From an uncultured Oscillospiraceae bacterium (GTDB lineage Bacteria; Bacillota; Clostridia; Oscillospirales; Oscillospiraceae): a DNA stretch of 44,424 nt. Position numbers and translations under genes: made by a program. Of the stretch, positions 1 through 6,967 are shown piece after piece. The notes beneath the pieces were generated by a model. That model did no database searches and had not been told where the DNA came from. It saw nothing but the letters and a program-made list of their open reading frames with translations. Each line of letters begins with the position of its first letter. Position 1 is the stretch's first letter. The stretch lies in contig CATABD010000013.1 in NCBI GenBank assembly GCA_949494735.1, positions 1 through 44,424 on the forward strand. The letters run 5' to 3'.

Positions 1-421
1 CCGCCCCGCCCCCGCAGCCCAGGCCGCGCCGGAGCCCGTCCCCACACGCCCGGAGGAGCCCGTCCCCCAGGGGGCCGCGGGCGGCTGGCCGGGCTGGCCC
101 GCCTTCCGGGACCGGCTTAAAGCAAAGCTGGCGGTGAGCGACTACAGCTTCATCAGCAACCCGGCCATGGCGGAGGGACGCTTCGACGGGCGGCAGCTCA
201 CCCTGTGGGCAGCCAACGATTTCCTGCGGGACATGCTGGACCGCCCCGCTATCACCCGGCCCATGGCGGAGCTGTGCCAGGCCCTCACCGGCGCGGCCCA
301 CACGGTGGCGGTGAGGGTGGGCCAGGCCCCGCCGGAGGCCGCCCCCGCGGCCCAGGGCGCCCCGGTGGACGCGCTGGACGCGTTTCTGGCCCGGGGCGGA
401 CCGAATATTACAGTGGAGTAA
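1..421 (+). CDS. dnaX: DNA polymerase III subunit gamma/tau, C-terminal fragment
   Basis: This is the 3' part of a gene cut by the window edge; it is open in frame from base 2 and stops with TAA at 419-421. The visible 139 residues begin with a Pro/Ala/Glu-rich linker. They continue into a compact domain with FRDRLKAKL, a [14 protein letters not shown] helix and a final Ala/Pro-rich stretch. This is typical of the C-terminal part of clostridial gamma/tau, the clamp-loader subunit of the replisome. The AAA+ ATPase region lies outside the window. The identification rests on this tail and on the next gene being ybaB, since dnaX-ybaB is one of the most conserved bacterial gene pairs. The usual third member, recR, is not next here. 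Confidence 0.8.
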   Translation, partial: RPAPAAQAAPEPVPTRPEEPVPQGAAGGWPGWPAFRDRLKAKLAVSDYSFISNPAMAEGRFDGRQLTLWAANDFLRDMLDRPAITRPMAELCQALTGAAHTVAVRVGQAPPEAAPAAQGAPVDALDAFLARGGPNITVE

Positions 422-425
422 AAAC

Positions 426-536
426 GGGGCCCCCGCAAAGCCGCCCTTGGGCTTTGTGGGGAGAGGAGAAGCAAGGGAGCAAACACAGTTTTCGCCGCAG
501 GCGGAAAAGTCATGGCGCGGACTTTGCGCCGACGAA
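426..536 (+). repeat. Structured intergenic repeat, copy 1 (dnaX-ybaB gap)
   Basis: The first 51 bases (426-476) are identical to 936-986, and similarity continues to about 536. It can fold into three successive hairpins. The first is a 12-bp stem (431-442 with 450-461, one G-U pair). The second is a weaker stem around TTTTCGCC/GGCGGAAAA (489-508). The third is GGCGC/GCGCC (514-518/526-530) around the loop GGACTTT. No T-run follows the hairpins, so it is not a plain terminator. It ends just before the ybaB ribosome binding site. Confidence 0.75.
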
Positions 537-548
537 GGAGGCAGACAT

Positions 549-896
549 ATGGCAAAGGGATTCAACAGCCGCGGTATGGGCGGCATGGGGGGCGGGAACA
601 TGAACAACATGATCCGCCAGGCCCAAAAGATGCAGCAGGACATGCTCAAGGCCCAGGAGGAGCTGGAGGCCAAGACCTATGAGGCCGGGGCGGGGGGCGG
701 CGTGGTCACCGCCACCGTGTCCGGCAAAAAGGAGCTGGTGAGCGTGGCCATCGACCCCGAGGCGGTGGACCCGGAGGACGTGGAGATGCTCCAGGACCTG
801 ATCGTGGCCGCCGTCAACGAGGCGCTGCGCAAGGCCGCGGAGGACGCCGCCGGGCAGATGTCCAAGCTCACCGGCGGGCTGAACCTGCCGTTCTAG
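549..896 (+). CDS. ybaB: YbaB/EbfC family nucleoid-associated protein
   Basis: It encodes a 115-residue DNA-binding protein of the YbaB/EbfC family, which form dimers that bind and organise the nucleoid and are linked to recombinational repair. The N-terminus is Gly/Met/Asn-rich ([16 protein letters not shown]), as in many clostridial members. It is followed by the family helix [20 protein letters not shown] and the sheet region with [19 protein letters not shown]. It ends with a helix and LTGGLNLPF. The ATG at 549 was chosen because an AAGGAGG lies 6 bases upstream; the reading frame is open further upstream but that part lies inside the intergenic repeat. The position directly after dnaX supports the call. 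Confidence 0.93.
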   Translation: MAKGFNSRGMGGMGGGNMNNMIRQAQKMQQDMLKAQEELEAKTYEAGAGGGVVTATVSGKKELVSVAIDPEAVDPEDVEMLQDLIVAAVNEALRKAAEDAAGQMSKLTGGLNLPF

Positions 897-935
897 CGTC
901 CGAGCCGCCGTGAGCAGCGCGGGCAGCTCTAAATG

Positions 936-1041
936 GGGGCCCCCGCAAAGCCGCCCTTGGGCTTTGTGGGGAGAGGAGAAGCAAGGAAGCGAGCGCAGTT
1001 TTCGCCAAAAGCGGAAACAGAGCGGACTTTGCTTCGACGAA
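936..1041 (+). repeat. Structured intergenic repeat, copy 2 (ybaB-Nudix gap)
   Basis: This is the second copy of the element at 426-536. The 12-bp stem region is identical. The second and third hairpins have changed in sequence but can still fold: the third stem becomes GAGC/GCTT (1020-1023/1031-1034) while the loop GGACTTT is unchanged. Stem change with loop conservation suggests selection on RNA or palindrome structure. The copy is followed by a GC-rich stretch without homology and then the Nudix gene. Confidence 0.75.
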
Positions 1042-1096
1042 AGCCGCGCGCCGCGAACAGGCGAGGCGCGACGGCAATGGAAGGATATGGTAAACC

Positions 1097-1579
1097 GTGT
1101 ATAACTCCACCCTGTGCTACCTGGAAAACCCCCGGGGGGAATACCTGATGCTCCACCGGGTGAAGAAGCGGGCGGACATCAACAAGGGCAAGTGGATCGG
1201 CGTGGGCGGCAAGTTCGAGGAGGGGGAGAGCCCTGACGAGTGCCTGCGCCGGGAGGTGCTGGAGGAGACCGGCCTCACCCTCACCCGGTTCCGCTTCCGG
1301 GGGGTGGTCACCTTCCTGTGCGGCGACAGCGGTTCCGACCAGTTCATGTACCTGTTCACCGCCACGGGCTGGACGGGGGAACTGGCCATGGACTGCGCCG
1401 AGGGCGAGCTGGCCTGGGTGCCCAAGGATGAGGTGACCCGGCTGCCCATCTGGGAGGGGGACGAGATCTTCCTCAAGCTGCTGGCGGAAAACCGGCCGCC
1501 CTTCCTGCTCACCCTGGACTACAGGAGCCCGGGGGACCGGCTGGTCCGGGCGGTTTTGGACGGCGAGGCCATCATTTGA
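1097..1579 (+). CDS. Nudix hydrolase, MutT-like
   Basis: It encodes a 160-residue Nudix pyrophosphohydrolase, expected to hydrolyse a nucleoside diphosphate-X substrate in the cytosol; an 8-oxo-dGTP-type sanitising role is the usual family guess. The full Nudix box is visible at about residues 37-59: GKFEEGE, then seven residues, then REVLEETGL. This fits GX5EX7REUXEEXGU. The start is a GTG at 1097, because an in-frame TAA at 1091 excludes any earlier start; GGAAGGA lies about 11 bases upstream. The gene follows the second intergenic repeat, takes the place usually held by recR after ybaB, and precedes the parS-like site. The substrate cannot be read from sequence. Confidence 0.88.
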   Translation: MYNSTLCYLENPRGEYLMLHRVKKRADINKGKWIGVGGKFEEGESPDECLRREVLEETGLTLTRFRFRGVVTFLCGDSGSDQFMYLFTATGWTGELAMDCAEGELAWVPKDEVTRLPIWEGDEIFLKLLAENRPPFLLTLDYRSPGDRLVRAVLDGEAII

Positions 1580-1581
1580 TC

Positions 1582-1597
1582 CGTTTCACGTGAAACG
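1582..1597. other. parS-like ParB-binding centromere site
   Basis: The sequence CGTTTCACGTGAAACG is a perfect 16-bp palindrome. Its inner 14 bases are identical to the core of the bacterial parS consensus TGTTTCACGTGAAACA, to which ParB/Spo0J binds with CTP to load chromosome-segregation complexes. Only the outermost pair differs (C/G instead of T/A), and symmetrically. It lies between the Nudix and oligopeptidase genes. parS sites cluster near the replication origin, where dnaX-ybaB often sits as well. The site also fills a 17-base gap between weak -35 (TTGATC) and -10 (TAGTTC) hexamers, but that may be chance. Confidence 0.85.
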
Positions 1598-1630
1598 TTA
1601 GTTCTAATTCAATTGAGGAGGAATTGCGCT

Positions 1631-3334
1631 ATGAAATTTTCCGAAATGCCCTATCAGCGCCCCGACCTGGAGGAGCTGAAGCAGCGCCTGTCCGGTCTGG
1701 TGGAGCGGCTGAAGGGCGCGGCTTCCTATGCGGAGGCCAAGGCCGTGTTCCTGGAGAAGGATCAGGAGCTAAGGCACCTGAGCACCCTGGCCTGCCTGGC
1801 CAACGTCCGCCACTCCATCGACACCCGGGACCAGTTCTACGACGGGGAGGAGACCTTCTGGAACGGCGCCATGCCCCAGCTCCAGGAGTACTTGCAGGCG
1901 TGGACCATGGCCATGCTGGCCTCCCCCTTCCGCCCCGACTTCGAGGCGGAGTACGGCGACCTGATGTTTGTCAACGCCGAGATCCAGCTCAAGACCTTCT
2001 CCCCGGAGATCATCCCCCAGCTCCAGCAGGAAAACGACCTGACCACCGAGTATGAGAAGCTGCTGGCCTCCGCCCAGATCCCCTTCGAGGGCAAGACCTA
2101 TACCCTGTCCCAGCTCACCCCCTTCAAGACGGACGCGGACGACGAGCGCCGCCTGGCGGCCTGGAAGGCGGAGGGCCAGTGGTACAAGGACCACCAGGAT
2201 GACCTGGACCGCATCTACGACCAGCTCACCCACCTGCGGGACGCCATGGGCAGGAAGCTGGGCTACGAGGGGTACACCACCCTGGGCTACTACCGCATGG
2301 GCCGCAACTGCTACACCAGGGAGGACGTGGAGAAGTTCCGCGCCGCCGTGGTGAAGTACCTGGTGCCGGTGGCCGACCGCATCTACAAGGAGCAGGCCAA
2401 GCGGCTGGGCAAGCAGTACCCCATGAGCTTTGCCGACAACGCCCTGGAGTTCCGTTCCGGCAACCCCCGGCCCCAGGGCAGCCCCGACGATATCCTGGCC
2501 CAGGGCAAGAAATTTTACGACGAGCTGTCCCCCGAGACGTCCGAGTTCTTCCAGACCATGCTGGACAACGAGCTGTTGGACGTGCTGTCCACCGAGGGCA
2601 AGCGGTCCGGGGGCTACTGCACCGACATTCCCGACTACAACGTGCCCTTCATCTTCGCCAACTTCAACGGCACCCAGGGGGATGTGGAGGTGGTGACCCA
2701 CGAGGCGGGCCACGCCTTCGCCGACTGGATGAACCGGGATCGGGTGCCCATGGAGTACGTCTGGCCCAGTATGGAGGCCTGCGAGGTCCACTCCATGTCC
2801 ATGGAGTTCATGGCCTGGCCCTGGGCGGAGGGCTTCTTCGGCAAGGACACCAGGAAGTTCCTGTACAGCCACCTGTCCGGCGCGCTGACCTTCATCCCCT
2901 ACGGCGCCATGGTGGACCACTTCCAGCACGAGGTGTACGCCAACCCGGACATGACCCCCGCCCAGCGCCACGCGGTCTGGAAGGAGCTGCTGGGGGTGTA
3001 TATGCCCTGGATGAAGCTGGACGGGGACATCCCCTTCTACGCCGAAGGGGAGGGCTGGCAGCGCCAGTCCCACATCTATTCCAGCCCGTTCTACTATATC
3101 GATTACTGCCTGGCCCAGACCGTGGCCCTCCAGTTCTGGGCGCTGCTCCAGACCGACCGCAAGGCCGCCTGGGAGAAGTACATGGCCTACACCCGCCAGG
3201 GCGGCAGCCGCACCTTCACCGAGCTGCTGGAAAACGCGGGGCTGGAGAGCCCCTTCGAGGAGGCGTGCCTGCGGGGCGTGTGCCAGACCGCCAGCGCCTG
3301 GCTGGACAGCTTCGACCTCACCGGCATCGAGTAA
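1631..3334 (+). CDS. M3 family oligoendopeptidase (PepF-like)
   Basis: It encodes a 567-residue zinc metallopeptidase of the M3 (thimet/PepF) family that cleaves short peptides in the cytosol. The zinc site HEAGH is at residues 357-361, within VVTHEAGHAFADWM. The expected downstream glutamate region follows as SMEACEVHSMSMEF. The YAEGEGWQRQSHIYSSPFYYIDYCLAQ stretch is the conserved C-terminal substrate-binding region of M3_like PepF enzymes. There is no signal peptide. The start is the ATG at 1631, with GAGGAGG about 9 bases upstream; the open frame extends 18 bases further without a better site. It is a single gene closed by a strong terminator. The length fits the family. Confidence 0.93.
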   Translation: MKFSEMPYQRPDLEELKQRLSGLVERLKGAASYAEAKAVFLEKDQELRHLSTLACLANVRHSIDTRDQFYDGEETFWNGAMPQLQEYLQAWTMAMLASPFRPDFEAEYGDLMFVNAEIQLKTFSPEIIPQLQQENDLTTEYEKLLASAQIPFEGKTYTLSQLTPFKTDADDERRLAAWKAEGQWYKDHQDDLDRIYDQLTHLRDAMGRKLGYEGYTTLGYYRMGRNCYTREDVEKFRAAVVKYLVPVADRIYKEQAKRLGKQYPMSFADNALEFRSGNPRPQGSPDDILAQGKKFYDELSPETSEFFQTMLDNELLDVLSTEGKRSGGYCTDIPDYNVPFIFANFNGTQGDVEVVTHEAGHAFADWMNRDRVPMEYVWPSMEACEVHSMSMEFMAWPWAEGFFGKDTRKFLYSHLSGALTFIPYGAMVDHFQHEVYANPDMTPAQRHAVWKELLGVYMPWMKLDGDIPFYAEGEGWQRQSHIYSSPFYYIDYCLAQTVALQFWALLQTDRKAAWEKYMAYTRQGGSRTFTELLENAGLESPFEEACLRGVCQTASAWLDSFDLTGIE

Positions 3335-3341
3335 AACGCAA

Positions 3342-3379
3342 AGCGCCCCTCCCCCGCGCGGGGAGGGGCGCTCTTTATT
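3342..3379. terminator. Intrinsic terminator between convergent pepF-like and sdpI genes
   Basis: A 13-bp GC-rich stem (3342-3354 with 3360-3372) is followed by CTTTATT on the plus strand. It overlaps the last codons of sdpI, which comes in from the other side, so it probably serves both transcripts. Confidence 0.8.
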
Positions 3380-4037
3380 CCTCCGGCGTGGTTTTGGCGG
3401 CGTACCGGGAGTAGACCGCCCCGGCGATGCCGGCGGCGGTGAGGGCCAGAACCGTCCATACCCAGCACCACGCCCCCTCCGCCAGCAGGGCGGCGGCAAG
3501 GGAGGCTGCCCCCGCCGCAGCCACGGCCCAGCCGCCGAACCGCTGGCACTTGCGCCAGACCGCCGTGCTTTTCATGCTCCAGGGGGTGCGCAGGCCCACA
3601 GGGCCCGGCTCCTTCAGCTTGGGGATCCAGTTGCCCATGGCGATGAGCCCCAGGCCGGTGGCGCCGCACAGCAGCCGGTTGAGGTCCAGCGGGACCAGGG
3701 CCAGGTTCTCCACCTGCCGGAAGTCAATGTACAGGAAATACGCGGTCATCAGGTCGAACACAGCGAACATGGCAATCCCCGACAGGAGCACGATCCGCTC
3801 CGACGCCGCCCCGAACTCCCGGCACAGGCGGCAGGTGCCCAGTATGAGCGGCCCAAAAAACAGCATGAAGCCGGGAAAGACCAGCGTCTCATATTTGCTC
3901 CCCCAGCGGTCCAGCTCCCCGGCGGAATTAAAGTGGGCGGGGATGGTATCAGGGAGAAAGGGCAGCGCCGCCAGCACCAGAATCAGGCTCAGCAGCATCG
4001 TCAGCGCCGCCGCGGCGTAAAGGCGCTTCAGCTTCAT
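3375..4037 (-). CDS. sdpI: SdpI-family membrane protein (DUF1648 + SdpI domain)
   Basis: It encodes a 220-residue multi-pass membrane protein. An N-terminal helix is followed by the DUF1648 signature IPAHFNSAGELDRWGSK (about residues 32-48). Further hydrophobic segments and the SdpI-type block NWIPKLKEPGPVGLRTPWSM (about residues 137-156) come next, then two C-terminal helices. In Bacillus, SdpI gives immunity to the SdpC cannibalism toxin and sequesters the repressor SdpR at the membrane. Here it is paired with an SdpR-like regulator but no toxin gene is visible nearby, so a general envelope-stress or bacteriocin-resistance role is inferred. The ATG at 4037 has GAGAGGAGG upstream and lies inside the end of the regulator ORF. 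Confidence 0.85.
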   Translation of the reverse strand: MKLKRLYAAAALTMLLSLILVLAALPFLPDTIPAHFNSAGELDRWGSKYETLVFPGFMLFFGPLILGTCRLCREFGAASERIVLLSGIAMFAVFDLMTAYFLYIDFRQVENLALVPLDLNRLLCGATGLGLIAMGNWIPKLKEPGPVGLRTPWSMKSTAVWRKCQRFGGWAVAAAGAASLAAALLAEGAWCWVWTVLALTAAGIAGAVYSRYAAKTTPEE

Positions 4038-4305
4038 GGAATTCGCCTCCTCTCAACTCGTCCAGCCACAAAATGGCCTCGTCCAGCACCGTCAGGTCCA
4101 ACTCGTAGAAGATGAAGTTCTTCTGCCGGGTCTCGTAGATCAGCTCCGCCTCTTTCAGCTTTTTCAGGTGGTAGGACAGGGCGGGAGGGGTCATGCCCAC
4201 CGCCCGGGCCAGTTCGCCGGAGGAGATGCGGCCCTGCTTCAGCACGGCCAGGATTTCGCGGCGGTTTTCATCGGCCAGCGCCGACAGGATAGCGGACATG
4301 GGCAT
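3949..4305 (-). CDS. sdpR: SdpR/ArsR-family autorepressor
   Basis: It encodes a 118-residue winged-helix regulator. The core at residues 1-88 is a standard ArsR/SdpR fold, with LADENRREILAVLKQGR, recognition helix MTPPALSYHLKKLKEAELI, wing TRQKNFIFYELD and a final helix ILWLDELRGG. It should repress its own promoter and sdpI. The first ATG (4305) has GGAGGG 6 bases upstream. The last 30 residues are Ala/Gly-rich, do not resemble the family and overlap sdpI by 89 bp. A one-base shift would end the protein at a TGA that overlaps the sdpI ATG, the usual coupled arrangement. The tail may therefore be a recent frameshift extension, or simple read-on. Confidence 0.85.
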   Translation of the reverse strand: MPMSAILSALADENRREILAVLKQGRISSGELARAVGMTPPALSYHLKKLKEAELIYETRQKNFIFYELDLTVLDEAILWLDELRGGEFHEAEAPLRRGGADDAAEPDSGAGGAALSP

Positions 4306-4321
4306 TGGGCTCCCTCCAAAC

Positions 4322-4400
4322 TATTTCAAATTTTCTTGAATTATACTTTATCAGACTGGGGGCGCGCCGTCAAGAGGTATTTCAAAATAATTTTAAATAG
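4322..4400 (-). promoter_or_regulatory. sdpRI promoter region with two inverted-repeat operator candidates
   Basis: On the minus strand a -35 TTGACG is followed after 17 bases by a weak -10 TAAAGT, with TATAAT a few bases further on. Two AT-rich inverted repeats that both begin TATTTCAAA on the plus strand flank this promoter: about 4322-4340 and 4379-4400. The second is a near-perfect palindrome of about 21 bases. They are good candidates for SdpR operators, because ArsR-type dimers bind such sites. Confidence 0.6.
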
Positions 4401-4401
4401 C

Positions 4402-4748
4402 GGCCGGCCACAGAATGATGGGCAGCCCTCCGGGGCTCGACAGGAATACACACATAAAGACATATACAAAAAATTACAGCACAAGAAAATTTAGGAATCC
4501 TCAATATATCGAATTAAGTCATGTGATTATGCACAAAAATATCCAACTAAATATGGCTAAAGAGACGAAAACGTCAAAATTATATCTTTATGTCGTGCAA
4601 CATGCATCTAAAGTGTTTAAAGCAACATTTGGGTATATTTTTGAAAACACCGTCCATTTACAGCGCCGGGTTCCAAGCGGTATCATCTGCTTACAAACGC
4701 TGCCCTTGAGCGGCAGCGGGGAGAAAACGAAGCAGAGGAGTGGTGTTT
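4402..4748. other. AT-rich non-coding region before the sugar-transport operon
   Basis: This gap of about 350 bases has no credible gene. Positions 4441-4660 are strikingly AT-rich, estimated by eye at about one third GC against roughly two thirds in the neighbouring genes. A small GC hairpin (AGCCC/GGGCT) lies near 4425-4440. TATATT at 4634-4639 could be a -10, but no good -35 is seen at the right distance, as expected for an activator-dependent promoter. An AraC-type regulator is encoded in the same locus. The open frames here have no family resemblance. Confidence 0.6.
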
Positions 4749-6047
4749 ATGAAAAAATTCCCCCGCATCATGGCGCTGGTCTTGGCCTTGACGCTGCTGC
4801 TGTCCCTGTTCGGCTGCGGCGCGGCGGACGGCAAGACCCACCTGAAGTTCCAGATATGGGACGTGGCCCAGCGCGAGAGCATGCAGGCCATCTGCGACGC
4901 CTACACCGCAAAAAACCCCGATGTGGTCATCGAGGTCCAGGTCACCAGCTGGAACGAGTACTGGACCAAGCTGGAGGCCGCCGCCGAGTCCAATACCATG
5001 CCGGACATCTTCTGGATGCACACCAACCAGATTTTGTACTACTCCGATTTCGGCATCCTGGCGGACGTCACCGACCTCTATGACGACGTGGAGGCCAATT
5101 ATTACCAGAACCATTTCTCCGAGATCTCCATCGGCAACGCCAGCGGCTCCAACGGGCGGCTGTACGGCGTGCCCAAGGACAAGGACAACCTGGTGCTGGT
5201 TTATAACAAGGAGATGTTCGATGCGGCTGGGGTGTCCTATCCCGATGAGAACTGGACCTGGGACGACATGACCGCCGCTTCCGAGAAGATTTACGGCAGC
5301 ACCGGCAAATACGGCTTCATGGCCTACGCCGAGGACCACCTGGGCTACTGGAGCTTTGTGTACCAGGCGGGCGGGTATATCCTGAACGACGACAAGACCC
5401 GCGCGGGCTTCGACCAGCCCGGCACCCAGAAGGCCATGAAGTTCTATATCGGGATGCAGCAGAACGACTGGTGCCCCAACCAGACCTACTTTGCCGAGAC
5501 CCAGCCCGGCACCGCCTTCTTCTCCGAGGTGGGCTCCATGTACATCGAGGGCAACTGGGAGCTGATGAACAAGGCCACCAGCTACCCCAATATGAAGGAC
5601 AAGTGGGACATCGCCCCCCTGCCCAAATGCCCCGACCCGGTGAGCGGCGACGGCCGGGCCACCATGTCCAACGGCCTGTGCTACGCCACCGCCGCCAAGG
5701 GCAGGAACCTGGAGGCCGTCAAGGATGTGCTGAAGTTCTTCGGCTCCGAGGAGGCCCAGAATATTGCCAGCTCCTACGGCGCGGCCATCTCCGCCTACAA
5801 CGGCACCGAGCAGCCCTATTTCGACGCCTTCGAGAAGGCGGGCTATGACCTGAACCTCCAGGTCATAGAGGACCAGTTCGCCTACAGCATCCAGTGCGTC
5901 AACAACTCCGCCCGGCCCAAGTGGAAGAGCCCCGTGGGCGACGAGCTCATCCGCATCTACAGCGGCCAGGTGGACATCGACACCGGCCTTGCCAACATGC
6001 AGAACATTGTGGACACCGAGACCGCCAAAAAGCTGGCGGGCGACTGA
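4749..6047 (+). CDS. ABC sugar transporter, substrate-binding lipoprotein
   Basis: It encodes a 432-residue extracellular solute-binding protein of family 1 (COG1653 type). The N-terminus is a lipoprotein signal: a charged start, a hydrophobic core and the lipobox LFGC (Cys at about residue 22). The mature protein has the usual layout: KTHLKFQIWDV, then VVIEVQVTSWNEYWTKLEAA, then MPDIFWMHTNQ and the hinge AYAEDHLGYWSFVYQAGG. It captures a sugar or oligosaccharide outside the cell for the two permeases that follow. The ATG at 4749 has AGAGGAG 8 bases upstream. Neighbouring alpha-galactosidase, amylosucrase-like and fructokinase genes suggest raffinose-family sugars as ligands; that is an inference. 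Confidence 0.9.
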   Translation: MKKFPRIMALVLALTLLLSLFGCGAADGKTHLKFQIWDVAQRESMQAICDAYTAKNPDVVIEVQVTSWNEYWTKLEAAAESNTMPDIFWMHTNQILYYSDFGILADVTDLYDDVEANYYQNHFSEISIGNASGSNGRLYGVPKDKDNLVLVYNKEMFDAAGVSYPDENWTWDDMTAASEKIYGSTGKYGFMAYAEDHLGYWSFVYQAGGYILNDDKTRAGFDQPGTQKAMKFYIGMQQNDWCPNQTYFAETQPGTAFFSEVGSMYIEGNWELMNKATSYPNMKDKWDIAPLPKCPDPVSGDGRATMSNGLCYATAAKGRNLEAVKDVLKFFGSEEAQNIASSYGAAISAYNGTEQPYFDAFEKAGYDLNLQVIEDQFAYSIQCVNNSARPKWKSPVGDELIRIYSGQVDIDTGLANMQNIVDTETAKKLAGD

Positions 6048-6061
6048 GAGGAGGGTCAACT

Positions 6062-6952
6062 GTGAAAAAGAACAAGCTGTCCCCGGCGGCCCGCCGGGAG
6101 CAAAACTGGGCCTACCTCATGGTGGCCCCCACCATCATCGGCCTGGTCGTGCTCAACCTGTGGCCCTTTGTGCAGACCATCTACACCAGCTTCTGCGAGC
6201 ACCTGGGCTTCGGCCACTACAAGTTTGTGGGCCTGGCCAATTACATTGAGATGTTCCAGAACGGCGAGTTCTGGCGGGCCACCTGGAACACCATCCTGTT
6301 TTGTATCCTCACCGTCCCCGTGGGGCTGTTCCTGTCCCTGCTGGTGGCCATGCTGCTGAACGCAAAGATCAAGTTCAAGGGCGGCTTCCGCACCATCTTC
6401 TTCCTGCCCATGGTGTGCGCCCCCGCCGCCGTCACCATGGTGTGGCGCTGGATTTTCAACGGCGAGTACGGCATCCTCAACCAGGTGCTGGGCGCCAAGA
6501 TCGGCTGGATCACCGACCCCAACTTTGTCATGGTCTCCTGCGCCATCGTGGCCATCTGGAGCAATATTGGCTATGATGCCGTCCTCCTGCTGGCGGGGCT
6601 CCAGAACATCCCCAAAACCCTCTATGAGGCCAACAGCATCGACGGCGCGGGCAAGGTGAAGCAGTTCTTCACCATTACCCTGCCCATGGTGTCCCCTACC
6701 CTGTTCGTGGTGATGATTATGCGCCTGATGGCCTCCGTCAAGGTGTACGACCTGATCTACATGATGGTGGAGGAGACCAACCCCGCCGTCACCAGCGTGC
6801 AGAGCCTGATGTACCTGTTCTACCGGGAGTCCTTCGTGGCGGGCAGCCGCGGCATGGGCTCGGCCATCGTCATCTGGACCGTCCTGCTTATCGGCCTGGT
6901 CACCGTGATCCAGTTCTATGGCCAGAAGAAGTGGGTCAACTACGACGTCTAA
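6062..6952 (+). CDS. ABC sugar transporter permease (MalF/UgpA type)
   Basis: It encodes a 296-residue inner-membrane permease with six predicted helices and the binding-protein-dependent transport signature EANSIDGAGKVKQFFTITLPM at roughly residues 191-211. This is the EAA loop that docks the ATPase. It begins with GTG at 6062, 14 bases after the binding-protein stop, with a GAGGAGGG site in the gap. The tight spacing shows an operon. It pairs with the next permease to form the channel of a CUT1-type sugar importer. No ATPase gene is present in the locus, so a shared MsmK/MsiK-like ATPase encoded elsewhere must energise it. Confidence 0.92.
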   Translation: MKKNKLSPAARREQNWAYLMVAPTIIGLVVLNLWPFVQTIYTSFCEHLGFGHYKFVGLANYIEMFQNGEFWRATWNTILFCILTVPVGLFLSLLVAMLLNAKIKFKGGFRTIFFLPMVCAPAAVTMVWRWIFNGEYGILNQVLGAKIGWITDPNFVMVSCAIVAIWSNIGYDAVLLLAGLQNIPKTLYEANSIDGAGKVKQFFTITLPMVSPTLFVVMIMRLMASVKVYDLIYMMVEETNPAVTSVQSLMYLFYRESFVAGSRGMGSAIVIWTVLLIGLVTVIQFYGQKKWVNYDV

Positions 6953-6967
6953 GGGAGGGCTGAGAAG

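Noticed and set aside
1769-3499. 576-codon minus-strand frame opposite the M3 peptidase
   Set aside because: Low-complexity Gly/Val/Leu/His translation and no ribosome binding site; the plus strand carries an intact HEAGH peptidase.
4415-5083. Open frame crossing the AT-rich gap into the binding-protein gene
   Set aside because: It has no ribosome binding site, changes composition abruptly and overlaps the true lipoprotein gene in another frame.
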